NCBI RefSeq assembly: GCF_019956555.1
Contig: NZ_JAHBDQ010000070.1
Span: 1-64,000 of the forward strand
Length of the DNA stretch: 64,000 nucleotides
Direction: 5' to 3'
From: Pseudomonas sp. A-RE-19
GTDB lineage: Bacteria; Pseudomonadota; Gammaproteobacteria; Pseudomonadales; Pseudomonadaceae
The stretch's first letter is position 1. Each line of letters opens with the position of its first letter. Both the position numbers and the translations under genes were made by a program. Shown piece by piece: positions 62,728-64,000 of the stretch. The notes beneath the pieces were generated by a model that saw nothing but the letters and a program-made list of their open reading frames with translations, did no database searches and was not told the DNA's origin.

Positions 62728-62743
62728 TGGCACGAATGTCGCT
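62728..62743 (+). promoter_or_regulatory. Sigma-54 promoter (-24/-12)
   Basis: TGGCACG-AATG-TCGCT matches TGGCACG-N4-TTGCW except for one position; GG and GC are 10 bp apart as required. It lies 45 bp before the ABC gene start and is consistent with the divergent enhancer-binding protein. Confidence 0.8.
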
Positions 62744-62787
62744 GTAGTGCTCCGGTCGCTTGACTCCAATAATAAAAAGGCCGAGCC

Positions 62788-63882
62788 ATGTCACTAATCC
62801 TGGAGCACGTCAGTCGCACCGTCGAGGGCCAGACCTGGATCGACGATGCGTGCCTTAACTTCGAACCCGGATCGTTCAACGTTTTGCTCGGTCGCACGCT
62901 GTCCGGCAAAACCAGCCTCATGCGCCTGATGGCAGGTCTGGACAAGCCCGACAGTGGCCGCATCCTGATGAACGGCGTCGACGTCACCCAGCGTCCGGTG
63001 CGGTTGCGCAATGTGTCGATGGTCTATCAGCAGTTCATCAATTACCCGACCATGACGGTGTTCGAGAACATCGCATCACCCCTGCGCCAGTCCGGTGTTT
63101 CCAATGAGCTGATCCAGAGCAAAGTGCTGGAAACCGCGAAGATGTTGCGCATCGAGAAATTCCTCCAGCGCCATCCTTTGGAACTCTCCGGCGGCCAGCA
63201 ACAGCGCACGGCGATGGCCCGGGCGCTGGTCAAGGACGCCGAGCTGATTCTGTTCGACGAGCCGCTGGTCAACCTCGATTACAAGCTGCGTGAAGAGCTG
63301 CGTCAGGAAATGCGCGAGCTGTTCAAGGCCCGGCACACCATCGCGATTTATGCCACCACGGAACCCAACGAAGCCCTGGCGCTGGGTGGCACCACCACGA
63401 TTCTTCACGAAGGTCGGGTGATTCAGAGCGGCAAGTCCTCCGAGGTTTATCACCAGCCGCAAACGGTGCTGGCGGCTGAGCTGTTCTCCGAGCCGCCGAT
63501 CAACCTGATGCCGGGGCGCATCGCCGGCAACGAAGTCAGTTTCGCCAATTTTGTGCATTTCCCGTTGAACGTCGATCTACGCCCGGTGGGCGAGGGCGAG
63601 TTCCGTTTCGGCGTGCGCCCCAGCCACATTTCGCTGGTGCCGAGCAACGATGACGATCTGGAACTGGCGGTGACCGTCGAAGTGGCCGAGATCAGCGGCT
63701 CGGAAACCTTCCTGCACGTGCGCAACGAGTATTTCCTGCTGGTGCTGCATTTGCCGGGTGTTCATGAATACGACGTCGACGCGCCGATTCGCATCTATAT
63801 CCCGACCCATAAACTGTTTGTGTTCGATATGCAGGGGCGGCTGGTTCAGGCGCCCGGTCGCCGCATTGCGAGGGTTGCCTGA
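62788..63882 (+). CDS. ABC transporter ATP-binding protein, GlpS-like
   Basis: A 364-aa ATPase. Walker A is GRTLSGKT, an unusual form typical of the first ATPase (GlpS) in glycerol-type ABC systems with two different ATPases; the signature is LSGGQQQRTAMARAL, Walker B LILFDEPLVNLD, and the switch reads ATTEPNEA, with threonine where histidine is usual. The C-terminal domain has FRFGVRPSHISLV. Start ATG 62788 (AAAAAGG before it). Its stop overlaps the next start (TGATG). Confidence 0.88.
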   Translation: MSLILEHVSRTVEGQTWIDDACLNFEPGSFNVLLGRTLSGKTSLMRLMAGLDKPDSGRILMNGVDVTQRPVRLRNVSMVYQQFINYPTMTVFENIASPLRQSGVSNELIQSKVLETAKMLRIEKFLQRHPLELSGGQQQRTAMARALVKDAELILFDEPLVNLDYKLREELRQEMRELFKARHTIAIYATTEPNEALALGGTTTILHEGRVIQSGKSSEVYHQPQTVLAAELFSEPPINLMPGRIAGNEVSFANFVHFPLNVDLRPVGEGEFRFGVRPSHISLVPSNDDDLELAVTVEVAEISGSETFLHVRNEYFLLVLHLPGVHEYDVDAPIRIYIPTHKLFVFDMQGRLVQAPGRRIARVA

Positions 63883-64000
63883 TGGCCGAAATCCGTTTGC
63901 AGAGCCTTGCCCACAGCTACACCCCTACGCCGACCGGCCCTGAGGATTACGCGATTCGCGAGATGGACCACGTCTGGGAGCAGGGCGGCGCTTATGCGCT
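63882..64000 (+). CDS. Second ABC ATPase of the GlpS/GlpT pair, partial at window end
   Basis: The first 39 codons of a gene that begins MAEIRLQSLAHSYTP and continues beyond the window. The start overlaps the preceding stop (TGATG). The N-terminus and context suggest the GlpT-like ATPase; Walker motifs are outside the window. Confidence 0.7.
   Translation, partial: MAEIRLQSLAHSYTPTPTGPEDYAIREMDHVWEQGGAYA

Overview
The window is chromosomal DNA from a fluorescent-type Pseudomonas, most likely the P. fluorescens complex. The evidence is the high GC content, the complete liu (leucine/isovalerate) gene set in Pseudomonas order, a PrrF-type iron-responsive small RNA, the tamA-tamB and lpxH-ppiB-glnS-cysS blocks, and about twenty copies of the REP/BIME repeats typical of that group. 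No integrase, transposase, tRNA, rRNA or CRISPR array was seen. The only broken gene is a chemoreceptor fragment at 42.9-43.5 kb.

Layout. 0.2-5.4 kb: an orphan short VgrG, a YebC/TACO1-family protein, a cytosolic leucine-rich-repeat protein kinase and a ZapE/AFG1 ATPase. 5.6-13.6 kb: a minus-strand operon with a PotABCD-type ABC importer and a three-subunit opine-oxidase/HcnABC-like flavoenzyme, divergent from an IclR regulator. 13.7-16.8 kb: a membrane anti-sigma and ECF sigma pair facing a catalase-fold peroxidase and cytochrome b561; the intergenic region carries two divergent matching ECF promoters. 16.9-18.6 kb: an MFS transporter and HxlR regulator pair. 18.7-21.5 kb: an M14 cytosolic carboxypeptidase, the PrrF sRNA with its Fur box, a small DUF6124-like protein, and a PrtR/LexA-like repressor that appears to have lost its self-cleavage catalytic residues.

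21.5-31.4 kb: leucine catabolism (liuDCBA, an acyl-CoA synthetase, liuE, liuR) with three near-identical palindromic LiuR operators. 31.5-37.3 kb: a LysR regulator divergent from an acyl-CoA dehydrogenase, a PstS-like/OmpA fusion, exonuclease III and a GNAT protein. 37.4-42.8 kb: tamAB. 42.9-50.7 kb: the chemoreceptor fragment, then a LacI-controlled operon (binding protein, two permeases, ATPase, GpdQ-like phosphodiesterase, OprD-type porin) that looks like a complete uptake-and-hydrolysis route for a phosphodiester. 50.8-55.7 kb: a MarR-regulated EmrAB/OMF tripartite efflux system with twin operators. 55.8-60.4 kb: lpxH, ppiB, glnS and cysS. 60.6-64 kb: a sigma-54 enhancer-binding protein divergent from the start of a GlpS/GlpT-type ABC operon, with a sigma-54 promoter and a GTTCA repeat array between them.

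Most of the window is regulator-plus-transport/catabolism modules, each with a readable operator next to its regulator. The least ordinary items are the repressor lacking catalytic residues, the LRR-kinase, the mirrored ECF promoters, the GTTCA array, the oxidase operon of unknown substrate, and the conserved spacer inside the BIME repeats. Gene functions are inferred from motifs and remembered family features; no database search was run.
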